Assembly (NCBI GenBank): GCA_964393605.1
Contig: CAYMUL010000004.1
Span: 1 to 64,000 of the forward strand
DNA from: CAYMUL01 sp964393605
Lineage (GTDB): Bacteria; Bacteroidota; Ignavibacteria; Ignavibacteriales; Ignavibacteriaceae
Length of the DNA: 64,000 bases
Direction of reading: 5' to 3'
Below are positions 62,806 through 64,000 of this stretch, in pieces (position 1 is the first letter of the stretch; each line of letters starts with the position of its first letter). The notes beneath the pieces were generated by a model. The model did no database searches, was not told the DNA's origin, and worked only from the letters and a program-made list of their open reading frames with translations. The position numbers and the translations under genes were made by a program.

Positions 62806-63646
62806 TCGGGATCATATATTCGAGCAATCTGGAGACAGTATCTTTCAATTGCTTTCGTGGCACAACTTTATCCATAAATCCATGCTCCAGCAAAAACTCG
62901 GAAGTTTGAAATCCTTTGGGCAAATCTCTGCCAATCGTCTGTTTAATTACTCTCGGACCGGCAAAGCCGATAAGCGCTTTCGGCTCGGCTAAATTTACAT
63001 CACCGAGCATGGCGTAACTTGCTGTAGTACCGCCGGTTGTGGGATCTGCCATTATCGAAATATAGGGCAATCCTTCTTCATGAAGTTTGGCTAATTGAGC
63101 ACTCGTTTTTGCTAATTGCATTAATGAAAGAGCTCCCTCCATCATTCTTGCTCCGCCACTTTGTGAGATAATGATTAAAGGCAATTTAGATTTGTAACAT
63201 TTTTCAATCAATCGAGAAAGTTTTTCGCCAACCACCGAACCCATGCTTCCTCCGATAAACTTAAAATCCATACAACCGAAACCGACTTCGGTTTTATTTA
63301 TTTTGCCTGTGCCGGTTATGACGGCATCATTCAAACCGGATTTTTTTATGGTTTCTTTGATTCTATCTTTATATTTTTTTGTATCGACAAATGTGAGAGG
63401 GTCGGCAGAAATCATTTTTTTGTTCAACTCTTTCAGCGAGCCGTCGTCGAGCAAAATTTTAATGTACTGTTCGCTCCCGATTCTAAAATGATTGTCACAT
63501 TTGATACAAGTCCAGAGATTAGCTTCGAGTTGTTTCTTGTGAATTATTTCTCCGCACGCATCACATTTTTCCCACAGACCGTCAGGTAAATCTTTCTTCT
63601 GACTTTCTGGAGAAATGTTTTGTTTTGTTCTTTTGAACCACGCCAT
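62798..63646 (-). CDS. accD: Acetyl-CoA carboxylase carboxyltransferase subunit beta
   Basis: A 282-residue subunit. An N-terminal zinc ribbon with two CxxC pairs (CDAC and CIKC, 15 residues apart) is followed by the crotonase-fold domain with SGGARMMEGALSLMQLAK and PTTGGTTASYAMLGD. It transfers the carboxyl group to acetyl-CoA in fatty-acid synthesis. The ATG at 63646 (MAWFKRTK) matches the family start; a long open extension upstream is not used because it overlaps the DUF1573 gene. Confidence 0.95.
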   Translation of the reverse strand: MAWFKRTKQNISPESQKKDLPDGLWEKCDACGEIIHKKQLEANLWTCIKCDNHFRIGSEQYIKILLDDGSLKELNKKMISADPLTFVDTKKYKDRIKETIKKSGLNDAVITGTGKINKTEVGFGCMDFKFIGGSMGSVVGEKLSRLIEKCYKSKLPLIIISQSGGARMMEGALSLMQLAKTSAQLAKLHEEGLPYISIMADPTTGGTTASYAMLGDVNLAEPKALIGFAGPRVIKQTIGRDLPKGFQTSEFLLEHGFMDKVVPRKQLKDTVSRLLEYMIPTN

Positions 63647-63650
63647 GGAT

Positions 63651-64000
63651 TTAACTTTCCTTCTTCTGAATGTCGGCGTAAATTGTAATAATTTTTCTTT
63701 CCGCATTCGGATCATTTGAAATAATAGTGATGTTTCGGGAAACCCTGCCGAAACGATTTGCAGTATCGAATTCAACTTTGATATTCCCCTCTTCTCCTGG
63801 TTTAAGAGATTTTCCCTCAACAATTGCCGCAGTACATCCGCAGGACGTTGTTACATTCTGAATCTCTAAAACTTTGGTTCCGGTATTTTTATACTTAAAC
63901 ACGTGAGTAAGTTTTATTCCCTCTTTCACATAGCCAAAATCATATTGGTTTTCCTCAAGCGAAAGGAAGGGACCATCTTTTACAGTTTCTTCTTGTGCGA
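63651..64000 (-). CDS. DUF1573 domain protein, partial at window edge
   Basis: The reading frame is open to the window end, so the N-terminus is missing. The visible 115 residues read from AQEETVKDGPF near the edge through FGYVKEGIKLTHVFKYKNTGT and VTTSCGCTAAI to the stop at 63651. DUF1573 proteins are exported beta-sandwich proteins with the SCGCT motif, common in Bacteroidota. An internal GTG at 63929 is not the true start. The stop is 4 bases before accD. Confidence 0.85.
   Translation of the reverse strand, partial: AQEETVKDGPFLSLEENQYDFGYVKEGIKLTHVFKYKNTGTKVLEIQNVTTSCGCTAAIVEGKSLKPGEEGNIKVEFDTANRFGRVSRNITIISNDPNAERKIITIYADIQKKES

Noticed and set aside
63647..63823. N-terminal extension of AccD by 59 residues
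   Set aside because: It lies within the DUF1573 gene; AccD proteins start at MAWFKR-type sequence.
1..64000. CRISPR arrays, insertion sequences, phage genes or rRNA
   Set aside because: No regularly spaced repeats, transposase, integrase or rRNA-like sequence was seen on either strand.

Overview
The window looks like chromosomal DNA of an AT-rich Bacteroidota/Chlorobi-lineage bacterium, most likely an Ignavibacteria-type organism. The evidence is three large secreted proteins ending in a type IX secretion (T9SS) sorting domain with the core NYPNPFNPST, TonB receptor plus DUF4249 lipoprotein pairing, weak Shine-Dalgarno sequences with many TTG/GTG starts, and a multiheme porin-cytochrome cluster. 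I see no rRNA, insertion sequence, phage module or CRISPR array. Part of a DUF1573 gene runs off the right edge, and a fragment resembling a tRNA 3' part touches the left edge.

Layout. 1-1000: tRNA-Glu and a TauE/SafE permease. 1373-5762: tetraheme cytochrome, outer-membrane barrel, 12-heme cytochrome, multiheme lipoprotein and a MarR regulator, which together resemble an extracellular electron-transfer conduit. 5777-10591 (minus): HIT protein, EF-G-like GTPase, DUF948 and YtxH membrane proteins, isocitrate dehydrogenase. 10643-13847 (minus): secreted protein, SpoIID-domain lipoprotein, Maf, flippase-like membrane protein. 14052-22071: two large hybrid-kinase-like proteins with degenerate kinase domains flank gltX and lexA; lexA has a perfect palindromic operator.

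22074-31422 (minus): a probable synthase-dependent exopolysaccharide locus. It contains a KaiC-like ATPase fused to a GGDEF-like domain, a TPR/outer-membrane barrel exporter, a GT2 polymerase, a small proline-rich membrane protein, a membrane-anchored NodB-like pseudo-deacetylase, a fibronectin-type lipoprotein and a multi-PAS hybrid kinase. The polymerase operon is preceded by a sequence matching the sigma-54 -24/-12 consensus and a perfect palindrome further upstream. This is my best candidate for an undescribed system.

31576-43636 (minus): up to ten tightly packed genes. They combine a surface-glycan acylation cassette (SGNH hydrolase, acyl carrier protein, MBOAT acyltransferase, VOC protein, FkbH) with muropeptide-recycling genes (NlpC/P60, dipeptide epimerase), an active/inactive M16 peptidase pair and a GH9 glucanase. 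43739-49337: a methyltransferase and two T9SS cargo proteins, one an eight-repeat fibronectin protein and one carrying cohesin-like and dockerin-like modules. 49521-53242: a 33-residue membrane protein, a PPi-type phosphofructokinase and PcrA/UvrD. 53470-59005 (plus): TonB receptor, DUF4249 lipoprotein, a rhodanese-fold lipoprotein lacking catalytic cysteines, and a T9SS LVIVD-repeat protein. 59057-61817 (minus): Hsp20-DnaK-Hsp20, also behind a consensus sigma-54 site. 62014-64000: birA, accD and a partial DUF1573 gene.
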